Shown: piece after piece, positions 20,479 through 31,169 of the stretch
Numbering within the stretch: the first letter of the stretch is position 1
Layout of the letters: each line of letters starts with the position of its first letter
Source of the DNA: Sepiola atlantica
Lineage: Eukaryota > Mollusca > Cephalopoda > Sepiida > Sepiolidae
NCBI GenBank assembly: GCA_963556195.1
Contig: OY744519.1
Coordinates: forward strand, 29,832,397-29,896,396
DNA: 64,000 bases
Reading direction: 5' to 3'
Notes under the pieces: generated by a model
Databases searched by the model: none
What the model saw: only the letters and a program-made list of their open reading frames with translations
Told to the model about the DNA's origin: nothing
Position numbers and translations under genes: made by a program

Positions 20479-20709
20479 CTTGACTGGTATGATTGGTGCA
20501 AAAAAATAGACATATGTTTTGAGTTGAGTCAAGATCATAACCAACCGGTTTGATTCTTGACTGGTATGATTGGTGCAAAAAAATAGACATATGTTTTGAG
20601 TTGAGTCAGGATCATAACCAACCGGTTTGATTCTTGACTGGTATGATTGGTGCAAAAAAATAGACATATGTTTTGAGTTGAGTCAGGATCATAACCAACC
20701 GGTTTGATT
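20479..20709. repeat. Three tandem 77-bp units
   Basis: Units begin CTTGACTGGTATGATTGGTG at 20479, 20556 and 20633 and are almost identical (a single A/G change seen). The low divergence points to recent expansion or assembly duplication. The unit contains a SINE segment also seen once at 18941. Confidence 0.93.
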
Positions 20710-21425
20710 CTTTCATTTGTTAAGTCAACAAATGCAACGAAAATAAAGATGATCCGTCTCGCTTATAAAACTGACAAAGCAATTTCAGAAAAGACTCAAG
20801 TTTTAAAGCAAACATTTATACAAACTTAAAACCTCCAACTTGAATTTTCTTTTAATTACAATAGAGACATTTATTTTTATTTGCATAGACTTTTTATTTG
20901 ATCCCGATTTAAAATTGATTTCATACTTTTTAGACAGAAGAAATACTACACTTTGATCCTGGCCCGAATGTAGGTACTGTTAATGGTCGGCTGTGACGTG
21001 CAGAGGTCTTGTAATGCCCCAAAGACTAAAGTATAAGTCCTAGTACTGAGAAACATTATGAGAAAGGGAGATAGTTTGAATATGATTGGATGTCCTCCCC
21101 TTAACTTGGATGCTCAGGGCCAGCGCCCCATCACCTCCCCTTCATATGCATGCACTACTTAGACAATAGACAGAGAGGACAAGACTGTGAATATTAGCAA
21201 ATGTTGCATTTGAATTAAAATCGAGTTGGGAAATCGTAAATAACAAACAAACAGAAAAACTGACTAATATCAAACACATCAAAAAATGTTTATACCAAAC
21301 GCAGTAGAATTTAACAATCTACCGACTTGTATACTTTTAACGTGCTGAAACTGTTTTTAAGTTTTTATTTTATTTCAAATTTTTATTTCGTTCAAAGCGG
21401 TTTTCACACATAGGAGAAAAAACAA
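20710..21425. other. Mostly unassigned; U2-like remnant at 20938-20970
   Basis: On the minus strand, GGCCAGGATCAAAGTGTAGTA (20945-20965) resembles the U2-like SINE head (AAGATCAAAGTGTAGTATC at 34 kb). The rest has no recognisable family. Confidence 0.4.
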
Positions 21426-21590
21426 ATGTCCGCTTGTCGATTAACTATTGGGGGGACGGGGCTTTCTTCCTGAAAAGTTGTAAAAAAAATGACTTATCCT
21501 ACCACTAACACTAAGTCCGAGTAAATAGCCCTCTGGACTTAGGGTTAGTAGTAAGGTTAAGCGACAAGCAACCATTTCTTGCCGTGTGGT
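21426..21590. repeat. Inverted-repeat element (foldback)
   Basis: CGCTTGTCGATTAAC at about 21432 pairs with GTTAAGCGACAAGC at about 21556. Inside, CTAACACTAAGTCC (about 21505) pairs with GGACTTAGGGTTAG (about 21536). Probably the ends of a small MITE. Confidence 0.5.
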
Positions 21591-21867
21591 CGTAAAGAAA
21601 GCTTTAAAATTGAGATAATTTAATTCTTCTGCGTTTGGTATAAGACATTTTTTTACGATTTCTTGACTGTTGATTATTCTGCACTTACTCTGTTGTTTTC
21701 AAGCGAATAAAATCGATTTTTCTAAGGCTCCTTATAGTTTTAAATAGGGGCTAAGGCCCCCTTTCCCAATATTGAACATTAAAAGCACAAGTCTCGATGT
21801 AGAAAACAACCGGTATCATTTTAGATTAACACCTTCAACTAAATCATTCCCCTCCATCACAACTCCA

Positions 21868-22296
21868 TCACAAAACAAGAGATTCTACTTTTTGAGGCGA
21901 TTACGTGTGAACATCCTGAGAAACTTGGTGAAAAGAAAAACAAAACAATAAAAAAAATAACAATTATTCTAGAATGTATATTGGGGTGATCAGTTTCGCA
22001 TATAAATTAAACATAAAACGATCCCATATTTCCGGGACATTCTGACGTTTTAGGGTAAGCAATTACGTGTGATTTAAAGGCAATTACGTGTGATTTAAAG
22101 GCAATTACGTGTGATTTTTACGACTTTGCTAGTCGGACTTAGTGGTAAAAATAAAATGCTAGAATGGCCAGGATAAGAGAGGGGGTCATTTTATGTTAAA
22201 TTTATATGCAAAACTAATCCCTCACTCTAAATCCTAAAATAATTGGGATTTTTCACATGTAATCGCCTAAAAAATAGAATCTCGTTTTGTTTTGTA
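21868..22296. mobile_element. MITE-like element with ~42-bp inverted ends
   Basis: Left end (21873-21911): ACAAAACAAGAGATTCTACT then TTTGAGGCGATTACGTGTGA. Right end (22250-22294) is its reverse complement with a few changes. Between them lies a three-copy 20-21 bp tandem, GGCAATTACGTGTGATTTAAA (22056-22118), sharing the ATTACGTGTGA of the ends. No coding. Class not assigned. Confidence 0.6.
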
Positions 22297-22400
22297 TGTG
22301 GGGGGGGGGGGGTCTCATCTACTTTTAAATGTAGGTATGATTTTCTTTTTAATTTAACAAACTTCTTAATGTTTTCTCTTCATGTATTGTATCCAAGATT
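22290..22400. repeat. Dispersed repeat G, copy 1
   Basis: Poly-G followed by ATCTACTTTTAAATGTAGGT, ATTTTCTTTTTAATTTAAC and TTCTTAATGTTTTCT. Repeated at 49450-49560, also after a poly-G run. Confidence 0.6.
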
Positions 22401-22489
22401 TTAATAAACTCATTGCGAGATTTCCATCTATATTTTTCACTTGTGCCATTTTTTCTATTTATCCACTTGTTTCATTTTTACCTAAAACC

Positions 22490-22493
<4 letters not shown>

Positions 22494-22560
<67 letters not shown>
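22494..22560. repeat. (AT)n microsatellite
   Basis: About 33 dinucleotides. Confidence 0.98.
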
Positions 22561-22561
<1 letters not shown>

Positions 22562-22659
22562 TTGCTTTTTTGCATCATTCCTTCACTTATAGAAGTTGAA
22601 TGCCTGTACGCCTCGCCGCCTTTAAAAGTGTTAAAATTATCATTGTTTATAAGCTGTTC

Positions 22660-22745
22660 AGAACTGGCCTATCGGTTAGCGACGTTGGATTGGGATTGAA
22701 AAATACTTGTAATCCAGGGTTTCGAATCGTGTGACTGGTGGTGAA
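22660..22745 (+). repeat. tRNA-like SINE fragment
   Basis: GGCCTATCGGTTAGCGACG (box A-like) and CCAGGGTTTCGAATCG (box B-like) lie about 45 bases apart. No acceptor stem, so a SINE remnant. Confidence 0.5.
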
Positions 22746-22856
22746 TAGTCGTACTTCTATGCTGATGAGTCTTGATTGAAAAGAGACTAAACGTATACGT
22801 CCATAGATAAACAATAACACATATATATATATCATGGTTTTGTGTTTATTAATTTA

Positions 22857-23212
22857 TTTCTCTCTCTCTCTCTCTTTCTATCTAGCTAGCTAGCTAGCTA
22901 TCTTCTCTCTCTCTCTCTTTCTTACTGTCTATCTTTTTTTTTTTATCTCTCTCTATCTATCTATCTTTATTATTTCTCTGTATCTATCTTTTTTGTCTAT
23001 CCTTATTCTATCTCTCTATCTTTTTTCTACCTCTTTTTTACTATCCATCTTTCTTCTCTCTATCTAGCTTCATTATTTCTCTCTCTCTCTTTATCTTTCT
23101 CGCTCTCTTTATCTCGCTATCTCTCTTTCTTCTCTCTATCTTTCGCCTCTTTCTCACTATCTTTCTTCTTCCTCTTCTTCTTTGTTTTCTTCTTCTTTCT
23201 CCCTCTCTTCTC

Positions 23213-23249
<37 letters not shown>

Positions 23250-23250
23250 T
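22857..23250. repeat. Pyrimidine-rich (CT)n/(TATC)n tract
   Basis: Almost 400 bases of interrupted (CT)n and (CTAT)n, ending in an uninterrupted (CT)n at 23218-23247, with an embedded (CTAG)n at 22882-22900. Confidence 0.95.
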
Positions 23251-23689
23251 GTATGTTTAGTGTCGTTTAAATTTAGTCTTGCTTGTATATCATGTCGTGA
23301 ATTGTTTCGAGGATTTTACTTTGCAGTGAAATTCAAAAGCTTATTTGTATGGATCCTGGGAAAGCTTGCCCCTGCCCCAGCCCCATCACCACTACATTTA
23401 CATTGAAAAGAGTTATTTTTAGAAATGATAACATGATAGGGTCTTTCTTGTTATTTGTAATCTTTCTTTTTTTAGAAGCTGGGTTGTTATTTTGTTTTAT
23501 GGCATATCAATCCTTTTTCGGATCATTTAATGTTGAATCCAATCATTTTGGTAAAAGTTCTTCATGCTCCAAGTTGTTAATATCTTCAAATATTTATTCA
23601 TGATGTCAATGTATGTTTTGTATATGAGTGGTTTGTAGATTAATTTATTTTGTAGGTGTACGTTTTTTGTTGTTGTGTTGTTTCTAAAA

Positions 23690-24005
23690 GGATCACCACT
23701 TATCAAAGTCAAAGGCCACTCGAGGATAAGAGTTAATGAGATGAAGAACATTATGAAAGGATTGGGAAAGACAAATGGGATGGACCAAGCTCGAATTACT
23801 AGGGAGTACGGTTCTTAACATGAATCTGTAAATCTGTTGCCATTAGATTTGAAGATGCTGTAATCTGCAGGGAAGTAGTTCCATGGTCACGTGTTCCACA
23901 AGCGGAAAACCTTTCAAAAGAACCTCTGTTTGTGGAAGTTCTGCCTGATGCTTGACACACAGGGGAAAAGGGAAAGTTTTTTTTTTCGTTGTGGTACTAA
24001 AGTGA
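23690..24005 (-). mobile_element. LINE-B 3' part, left piece of a nested pair
   Basis: Minus strand: TEVLLKGFPLVEHVTMELLP, ITASSNLMATDL-type remnants and the 3' tail CTTATCCTCGAGTGGCC..TGATAAGTGGTGATC. Upstream (to the right) it is interrupted by LINE-A at 24006-24745, and the preceding LINE-B segment resumes at 24746. Confidence 0.7.
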
Positions 24006-24745
24006 GTTTTTTTTATTTTTATTTTTTTTAACATAGTTCACCCCAAACAAGGCAGGGCGCCACTGTAGACGTAAGGGGCTACTGAGAAAAAAGAAAAGGG
24101 GAGAAGGTTGGAGGGGGGGACAACCTAAATTGGGATCTGCGCAGCGAGATGTCTGTTTACATTAGATTTAAATTTCTGCATGTCAGTACTGCCGGGGAAA
24201 CAGGGGGCAGGGAGAGAGTTCCAGAGGCCAGCAGCACGAGGAAAGAAGCTATTTGAGTAGAAGGCTCTCCGGCATCTGGAGACCTCCACAGTGAATGAAT
24301 GGGGTTTAGTTGATTGTCGAGTTGGTCTAGTGAATTTACGTCGAGGGGGCACCAGAGTAGCCAATTCGTCGGAGCATAATCCATTGAAGTATTTGTAAAA
24401 CAAGCACAAGGATGCTACATTGCGGCGATGGGACAGGGACTGGAGCTTGGTTGACAGTGAGGGACCTATTAGGTTGGTGACTCTTTTTTGGACCTTGTCA
24501 AGGAGGGAGAGACTAGTAGATGATGCACCAGCCCAGATGTGGCAACAATACTCCATGCATGGGCGGATGGTGGCTTTGTAGAGATACAGGATAATGTCAG
24601 GTGTGAGGAGTTTACTAGCACGGTAGAGGGAGCCAACCTTCTTTGCGGCAGCCTTGGCAATGTCTTCAATGTATTTATTCCAATTCATGTTACCTGTGAA
24701 AGTTAGGCCGAGGAGTTTGAATGATGAACTCTCAGGTCGGGTGTT
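24006..24745 (-). mobile_element. LINE-A 3' end, inserted in LINE-B
   Basis: An uninterrupted 187-codon frame (24125-24688, minus) covers the RT thumb and C-terminus: MNWNKYIEDIAKAAAKKVG, LYKATIRPCMEYCCHIW, LDKVQKRVTNLIG, LCLFYKYFNGLCSDELATL, RRAFYSNSFFPRAAGLWNS and MQKFKSNVNRHLAAQIPI. The tail with GGGCTACTG-complement and an A-rich end lies at 24006-24120. It is the best-preserved LINE-A copy here and recent compared with the surrounding LINE-B. 5'-truncated, so not autonomous. Confidence 0.87.
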
Positions 24746-24810
24746 AGTTCTTGCTGTGAATGTTTTACAGGGAGAATTAGAGATTGGAGCTCAGTTTAGC
24801 ATCTTCCATG
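24746..24810 (-). mobile_element. LINE-B, right piece of the nested pair
   Basis: Minus strand GAGCTCCAATCTCTAATTCT and CCTGTAAAACATTCACAGC match LINE-B at 29960-30000. The next LINE-B sequence is found only beyond the LINE-A insertion. Confidence 0.6.
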
Positions 24811-25074
24811 GAAATAACGATTTTGCAAGCAAATAGTCTATTGACCTCTTGAAGGGCTTATCTTTTGGTTAGCCTGTTGGAATCCAGGGGATTGAACGCT
24901 GGTGGTGGGGTTTCTTTCTGGCTAAGTTTGTCTAATAATTGACAGATAATAAAGGTAGTTATGTACCTTTGGTAGATGGAACCCTGACAAGTACTACCAC
25001 TTCTCCGGGTCAGAGTGGACCTGGGAGTAATAGTAACTTAGGAGTGACTCCACACTCTCCAAAGCTCCCAAATT

Positions 25075-25770
25075 AGGGTCTCACCACCGGATAAACACTG
25101 CTAATAGCACTCTACCCGAGAGTCCAATGTTCAAACGCTTCGGCCTAACATCCATAGGTAACATGAATTGGAATAAATACATAGAAGATACTGCCAAGTC
25201 TTCTGCAAAGAAGATAGGCTCCCTCTACCGGATTAGAAAATTTCTCACACCTGCCAGTATCTATTATCTCTATAAATCCACCATTCGCCTATGCATGGAG
25301 TATTTTTGCCACATCTGGATTGATGCAACAACCACTAAGCCTCTCCATTTTGGTCAGGGTGCAAAAAAAGAGTCTCTAACCTATTCGGTCCTGCATGGTC
25401 TACCAAGCTTTAGCTCTGTCCTATCACCACAATGTTGCAAATGTGCTCCAGCGAACTTACTGCACTTTTACCCACTCAATGTAAATACCTCGACAAACCC
25501 AACTATCAGCAAAATCCTACCCCTTTGCTGTAGAGGTCGTTAGATGCCAGGAAATTTTTTTACTCTAACAGCTTCTTACCTAGGACCACTTGCCTTTGGA
25601 ATTCCCTCCCTGCTCTCTGTTTCATCGACTGTACCAACATGCAGAAATTTAAATGTAATGTGAACAAACATCTTGCTGCACAACTCACCACTTAGGATTC
25701 CTCCTATAAATCCGGTTTTTAATCACAGTAGCCCCTTACGTCTCAGTGGAAATATGTTTTGTTTGGGGTG
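25075..25770 (+). mobile_element. LINE-A2 3' end
   Basis: MFKRFGLTSIGNMNWNKYIE, DTAKSSAKKIGSLYRIRKF, YLYKSTIRLCMEYFCHIW, then frameshifts, RCQEIFLL, LAFGIPSLLS and MQKFKCNVNKHLAAQL. The tail is AGTAGCCCCTTACGTCTCAG, TTTGTTTGGGGTGAATAAA. It is a subfamily related to but distinct from 24006-24745. Stops and frameshifts make it inactive. Confidence 0.8.
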
Positions 25771-25832
25771 AATAAAAAAGAAAAGAAAAGAAAAGAACAG
25801 AAAAGAAAAGAACAGAAAAGAAAAGAAAAAAT
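25771..25832. repeat. (AAAAG)n tail
   Basis: A-rich (AAAGA/ACAGA)n tail immediately after the LINE-A2 3' end, consistent with an expanded poly-A. Confidence 0.9.
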
Positions 25833-26815
25833 CTTTCCTCTTTTAGAAGTGATGAAACCTTGTAGAATGGATCCTGGCTTGAATAGGATATAGACAATGG
25901 CTGTGTCTTTGTAATGTACCAAGACCCACACTGGCAATTATTAATGTTACTTAGTGGCAAAGGAGAAAAATGGACAAACATTATTGTTGTGAATAAAAGA
26001 GAGAAAAACGGTAAATATTGAGACTGTATGCCTAAACAGAATACGATAAAAAAAAAATTGTGTATCATCGATAAAACTGGTTTTACGTTGTTTTTTCTTT
26101 TTAAATATTATTACCCGAGGAACCATTTTGAGTTAAAATCTATTTAGTATTACGCATGTAATCTGAAGAAAAACAGGTTTGAAATGTGTAAATATGCTAG
26201 AATAATCGAGATTTTTACAAAAAGGAACCGGAAGTAGTGTATTATGCTCATGGAGCCATAATGTTTTTTTGTATCGCTTAATAAAAAAAAAGTGTTAAAA
26301 CGTCTTTTTCCCTATCACTACGTAATACTAAATTAATTTTAACTCCAAAACGTTCATTATGTCATAATCTTTAAAATAAAATATATATATTATCGCTTAT
26401 CAGTGTGTGACTATGTTGCCGTTTGTCAATGTATATACGTCTTTTGTCAGTATGTGAATATGTGTGAACTTCTGTGTCTGTGAGTTGAGTATGTGGCCTT
26501 TATCAGGGTGTGTATATACTTCCCTTTGTTAGTGCATGAATATGTGTGTGTGTAAGTGGAATAGTCGTTTGCTTCCCCGGACCTCGCAGGGGGGGGGGGG
26601 AATAATGTTGTGCTAGCTGGGTGTCTTGTCTCTGCTAACTTGACTCTCTCTTCTGTGTTTTTGGTTGTCGCGTTGCTGTTTTTTATAAGAATTTAAAATT
26701 TCACACTGGCTCGCTAACTTTATCGTTTCGAACGAGCAGGAACCATTTTCATTTCTTGTAAAATGTAGAATTTATGTGGAATCCTGTTTTTCTTTAATCA
26801 TAAACATCATAATCA
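25833..26815. other. No recognisable gene
   Basis: AT-rich; a G run at 26590-26600; (TG)-rich stretch 26395-26555 with TGTGTGAATATG-like repeats. No gene supported. Confidence 0.45.
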
Positions 26816-26985
26816 TATTCGGTTTAGCGTCTATTTTACATGCTGGCATGCGTTGAACAGCTTTTAGAAATTGATTCCAAATTAACCTATCTCTGTTTAG
26901 GTCTTTATTCATGCCTCTTTCTCTCAAGTCCAATCTTATCAATTCCTCCCAGGTTTTCCTTATTGAATAATTTAGACCATGACCA
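26816..26985 (-). mobile_element. RTE 3' end fragment
   Basis: Read minus: GGAAAACCTGGGAGGAATTG, GACCTAAACAGAGATAGG, AATTTGGAATCAATTTC, CATGCCAGCATGTAAAATAG and a (GAT)n-like tail. Same order as 42025-42240. Confidence 0.7.
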
Positions 26986-28300
26986 ATATTTTGATAAAGT
27001 TTGGTGACAATTGGTCAAGCTGTTGTATACTGCTTACCTTTGTGGTTCGCGCTGGTGGTTTCTGTCCCTCGACCATTGATCGATAACCACATGGACTCCG
27101 GATTTTGGTTTTAAAAGAGTATATTTAAAACAGGACAACGGCAGAAACTGGAAATAATGTGTACAAGAGAGAGAATAAATTGGAGAGAGATATACCTTTA
27201 ACATATACAGTCAGGTCATTTTTTTTTTAGACACTGCGCTCCACCTCTCTTGGCCCCCTGCAGGCTGAGAGGCGGAACCCTCTCTAATGGAAGTGATGTG
27301 ATTTTCTTGACTTCCGCTTTTAGGGCACCCTCCCTCCACAGGGCACCCTCCCTCCACTCTCGCTATATAACAAAGCAATGTGGACGTGATATTGTACACA
27401 AACAAACAAACAAACAAACAAACACACATAGTGACAAACAAAATCGACCGAAAACATCATCTGGCAGAAGAGAAGGCAACAACAACATCTCAATGACTCC
27501 TTTAACTAAATGCCTGCTTTGGTCGGATTTTCCAACAAGCTGGAAACCAGTGGTTCTAGATTGACAGACTGGAAAGCAACTAGATGGCATTACACTATTT
27601 TCCATTCAAAGAGGAGTAATCCCTTATTTGGGATGCTACTTATAGTTGTTTCAAAATGGCAGTGGCAGCGAATATTGTTATTACATACCAACACTCGATT
27701 GGACAAAATCCCCAATCAGCAATTTCTCTCAGTCAATCAGAGAAGTGAAAATATACAGTGCCAAAAACTTGCGCATACTATAAAAACCAAAACACACAGC
27801 TTTCTCTTTGTTCCAGTATTTTTCTTCCATACCCAATGCATATGAGTACGTCCAAAAAAAGCTAACCCTGGTCCCTGGCCGAAGGGTCTCGACAGACCAA
27901 CAAGAGACTTTCACGGACTACTAAGTACCAGAATATAAGTACTGTGAACTGAACAGTCTCGCACACAAGTTAGTACATACACTCTCTCATTAACAAAATT
28001 GGCACGTTAATACATATACACTCTCCCACTTGCAAAACAGGTGCGCTAATATACACGCACATTATCAACTTACCTATTTCATTTACATACATGTAAACGT
28101 ACACAGCACAGCACCAGCCGAAATAAACATGTTTACTCAATTTCTCCTGATACACGAAACAACTTTTCTTTCACCAGAACGTTCTTGGGACTCTCTAAAG
28201 TTTCGTATTCTATGGACTTTTTATATTTCATCGTCTTGAGTTGCCTTTTCCACTACATAGTGATACTTTGCACGAAGTAATCTCATCTCTATAGATCCTG
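26986..28300. other. Unassigned repeats, (CAAA)n
   Basis: (CAAA)n at 27398-27424; a 16-bp duplication, GGGCACCCTCCCTCCA, at 27325-27358; GAGAAGGCAACAACAACATC at 27470 recurs at 31183. Small frames on both strands (up to 111 codons) show no domain. Confidence 0.45.
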
Positions 28301-28302
28301 GA

Positions 28303-28864
28303 TTTGTTGTATGCACCACCGAGATTTGTAACAGCCAAACATCATCAATTCTCTTTCATTTCCTTTAACAATTATAAGAAACCTTTCAAACCACCGATTG
28401 CTAATAGAACCCAAGTGTCCAACATTCAAACTCCTTGCCCTAACATTCACAAGCAACATGAATTGGAACAAATACATAGAAGATACTGCCAAGTCTTCTG
28501 CAAAGAAGGTGGGCTCCCTTTACCGTGCTAGTAAAATTCTCATGCCTGTCAGTATCCTATATCTCTATAAAATCACCATTTACCCATGCATGGAGTATTG
28601 TTGCCACATCTGGACTGGTGCACCAACCACTAGCCTCTCCATTCTGAACAGGGTGCGAAAAATAAGTCTCTCACCTAATATGTCCCACACTGTCTGATAA
28701 GCTCCAGTCCCTGTTACATCGCCACAATGTTGCATCCTTGTGCTTGTTTTACAAGTATTTCCATATATGCTCCCTATAAATCTGGCCCCTAATCAAGTAG
28801 CCCCTTACGTCTCAGTGGCAATATAACATATTTGGGGTGAATAAAAGTTAAAAAAAAAAAAAAA
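28303..28864 (+). mobile_element. LINE-A2 3' end with poly-A
   Basis: LLALTFTSNMNWNKYIEDTA, KSSAKKVGSLYRASKILMP, LYLYKITIYPCMEYCCHIW, TSLSILNRVRKISL, then an internal deletion to the tail AGTAGCCCCTTACGTCTCAG, TTTGGGGTGAATAAAAG and poly-A (28850-28864). About 300 bases of the C-terminal coding part are missing. Confidence 0.8.
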
Positions 28865-29029
28865 GTAGGAGAATTACCTAAATAAGACTGATATCCAGTT
28901 GTAAGGTTCTGCTGGGGAATGACTATTATAATGCGATACAACAGAGTGTGTAAATATATCCACTGGACCATTTGCAAAAAATTGCACATTCAGTGTAGCC
29001 GCGAATCTTGGGAACATATACCAGAAAGA

Positions 29030-29410
29030 ACTGTTGGAAATAAGTCATACACCATCCACAATCCCTACAGCTACATATGTAGATAAGGAAGCTGTTAAAC
29101 CTGATATAATGACATGGGACAAGAGGGAGAGAGTAGCAAATCTAGTTGAAGTCAGTGTTTCTAATGATGCTGGCTTAAATAGAGATAAGAGGGAAAAGAT
29201 AACTAAATACCAAGGTCTTATGTACGACATGAAAAGAAACTGGAATCTTAGGAAGATTTCAATCATTCCAGTAATCATAGGAGCCATCAGGCTCATGAAA
29301 AAGAACCAAAAATAACTACATGGCGAATATGCTGATGAACTTAGTACACTTAAAGGGACGGTTAGAATCTTAGAAAGATTTCTTGGTTGGAGTCTCTGGA
29401 ATAGTGGGTA
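29030..29410 (+). pseudogene. R2-type LINE C-terminal endonuclease-like fragment
   Basis: The 93-codon frame (29034-29315) contains VKPDIMTWDK, LVEVSVSND and RNWNLRKISIIPVIIGAI. The arrangement K-P-D, 14 residues, E fits the K/R-PD-X12-14-E motif of the restriction-like endonuclease domain found C-terminal to the RT in R2/NeSL-type non-LTR retrotransposons. The following KYQGLMYDMKRNW..IPVIIGA pattern is also usual there. The zinc knuckle and RT are absent, so this is a truncated copy. It could alternatively be a co-opted host gene exon, but no splice sites are evident. Confidence 0.6.
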
Positions 29411-29579
29411 AATATCTAGCATCCGGTAAGATGCCCAATTCCTAACGAAAACAATGAGAAAAGAAAACTGAAAAAAAAAAAATTGTTCAGATGTTTTATT
29501 GGCATGTTTAGCCACTGCCTTTCTGTTTCTGGTTGTCTAGCTTCACGCTTTTCTGTTCTTTTTTCCTTTATTTTTCTTC

Positions 29580-30345
29580 TAAAAAGCCACACTCGATTGA
29601 AATGAATGGCTTCTAGGATTGACCTTCACTCCAGACTTCAAATGAAAAACTTATATCAAATCCATTGCCAAGGTCGCTGGAAAAATGGTTGGATCATTCT
29701 ACCGCTCCAGAAAGTATCTCATTCGTGACGCAATCCTCTACCTGTATAAGAGTTGAATACGTCCTAAGATGGGGAGGTACTGTTGCCACATCTGGGGAGG
29801 TGTCGCTCAGAGCACCTTTCCTACCTTGACAGAGTATAAAACCAACTTCGAAATCTAGTGGGGGATGTCCTCTTCTCTTCCCTACAGCCTCTTTCTTTCT
29901 CACAAAAGAAAAGTTGCTAGTCTTTCTCTACTCTGTCGTTATCTTCATGGTAGCTGCTCGACTGAGCTCCAATCTCTGGTTCTCCTGTAAAACATTGACA
30001 ACAAAATCTTGTCTAGCTAGCTACAACAACTGTAAATAATTTCCCTTTCTTCCTCTGTGTACCTAAAATTAAGCAGAACTTCCATGAGCACAGTTTCTTT
30101 CCAAGAACTATCCGTCTGTGGAACACAATACCACGGGGCTGCTTCCCACCTGATTACAACATGGTTGTTTTCAAGTTCAATGTAAATAAATTCTTGTTGG
30201 GCCGTCCTCTTAAAATTCTGCTAAGTTTCAACAATCGTTACCGATCCTCAAGGTGTTGTCTCACTGTCCACTTTACCAGTTCATTAACCCTTATCCTCAA
30301 ATGGCTTTATGGCCTTGATAAGCCGTGACCCGTTTGTTCATCAAA
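29580..30345 (+). mobile_element. LINE-B 3' portion (longest copy)
   Basis: Frameshifted translation gives SLQPLSFSHKRKVASLSLLY, RYLHGSCSTELQSLV, SVYLKLSRTSMSTVSFQELS, LITTWLFSSSM (normally MVVFKFNVNKFL), and the 3' tail CTTATCCTCAAATGGC..TTGATAAGCCGTGACCC. It serves as the reference for LINE-B fragments at 8.5, 17.5, 23.7, 36.2, 43.6, 51.6 and 54.9 kb. Inactive. Confidence 0.75.
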
Positions 30346-30519
30346 AACGTGAGATGTACTTAGAACCATTGTTTACAAAACCAGTTCACATGACCAGATT
30401 CGAAATAAAAAATAAAATAATGTTAATCATTACGTTTTCTGCACGATTTTTTGAAACAAGTGTGGGAGTCTCAGGATTTAGATAATAGAAAGTATTTGCT
30501 AAGAGAACAGTTACTTACT

Positions 30520-30745
30520 AAGTCCTTAGCCTTTTGGCTAGGAGAAACGTGTAGTATCTGTTCTGATACTACACTTTATCTGTTCTGTTCTCAATTAGTG
30601 AAAGAGAAATCCTTCTAGACTGAGGCACTTTTTATTTTTGTCTCAATCTAGAGTGCCCCTTTTTGGAAAACTGTATTTTCCCCACATTAAAAACCAACCT
30701 TGTGTCTAACTCTGCCCTCGTGGGTAGGCAAGTAAATAGAGACTA
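30520..30745 (+). mobile_element. U2-headed SINE, plus orientation
   Basis: Begins CCTTAGCCTTTTGGCTAGG (30524-30542) and GTGTAGTATCTGTTCTG (30551-30567), which correspond to U2 snRNA nucleotides about 10-25 and 31-47. The U2-like block is partly duplicated in reverse (GATACTACACTTTATCTG). The body (GAGAAATCCTTCTAGACTGAGG, GAGTGCCCC) and tail (CCTTGTGTCTAACTCTGCCC, GTAGGCAAGTAAATAGAG) match the minus copies. Best-aligned member of the family here. Confidence 0.75.
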
Positions 30746-31169
30746 AGCGAACAGTTTTCGTTCAAGCTGACATCTGCTTCGTGGCTATTTTCATACCAGC
30801 CGAGGTTCGTCTTGGCATCATTTTGGCTGAGTAGGGCCTGATTTGACTATATCTCGTTCAGACTCTTCTTTGTCTGAATGCGATATAGTCCAGCTTGATA
30901 CTATGAGGTACACCTGTTAAATATTGGGCGAGTATAATTTTATTAATTGAGGATAACAGGAAATAGGATTCAGTCGGGGTCGGCTAGTGTACTCGGATGT
31001 CTGCATACCGGAAGCAGACGTGATGTCACATGACAAAAAGAGAAGGGGGGAGTAAAAAAAAGGAGTTATCAGTCGGTTGGAAGTCTTGGAGAGAACCGGA
31101 TAGGTAGTGATGACTTAAGATCGACAATAAACTAAGGGTCAAATATCTGTAGTTCAAGGTGCCCCGCTC

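Noticed and set aside
22382..22699. Frames rich in alternating Tyr-Ile (also at 8274, 37415, 38422, 41522, 58293, 60106 and 60534)
   Set aside because: These translate (AT)n arrays and are not genes.
27211..27605. Overlapping frames on both strands around (CAAA)n
   Set aside because: Frames arise from low-complexity and repeat sequence; translations show no domain.
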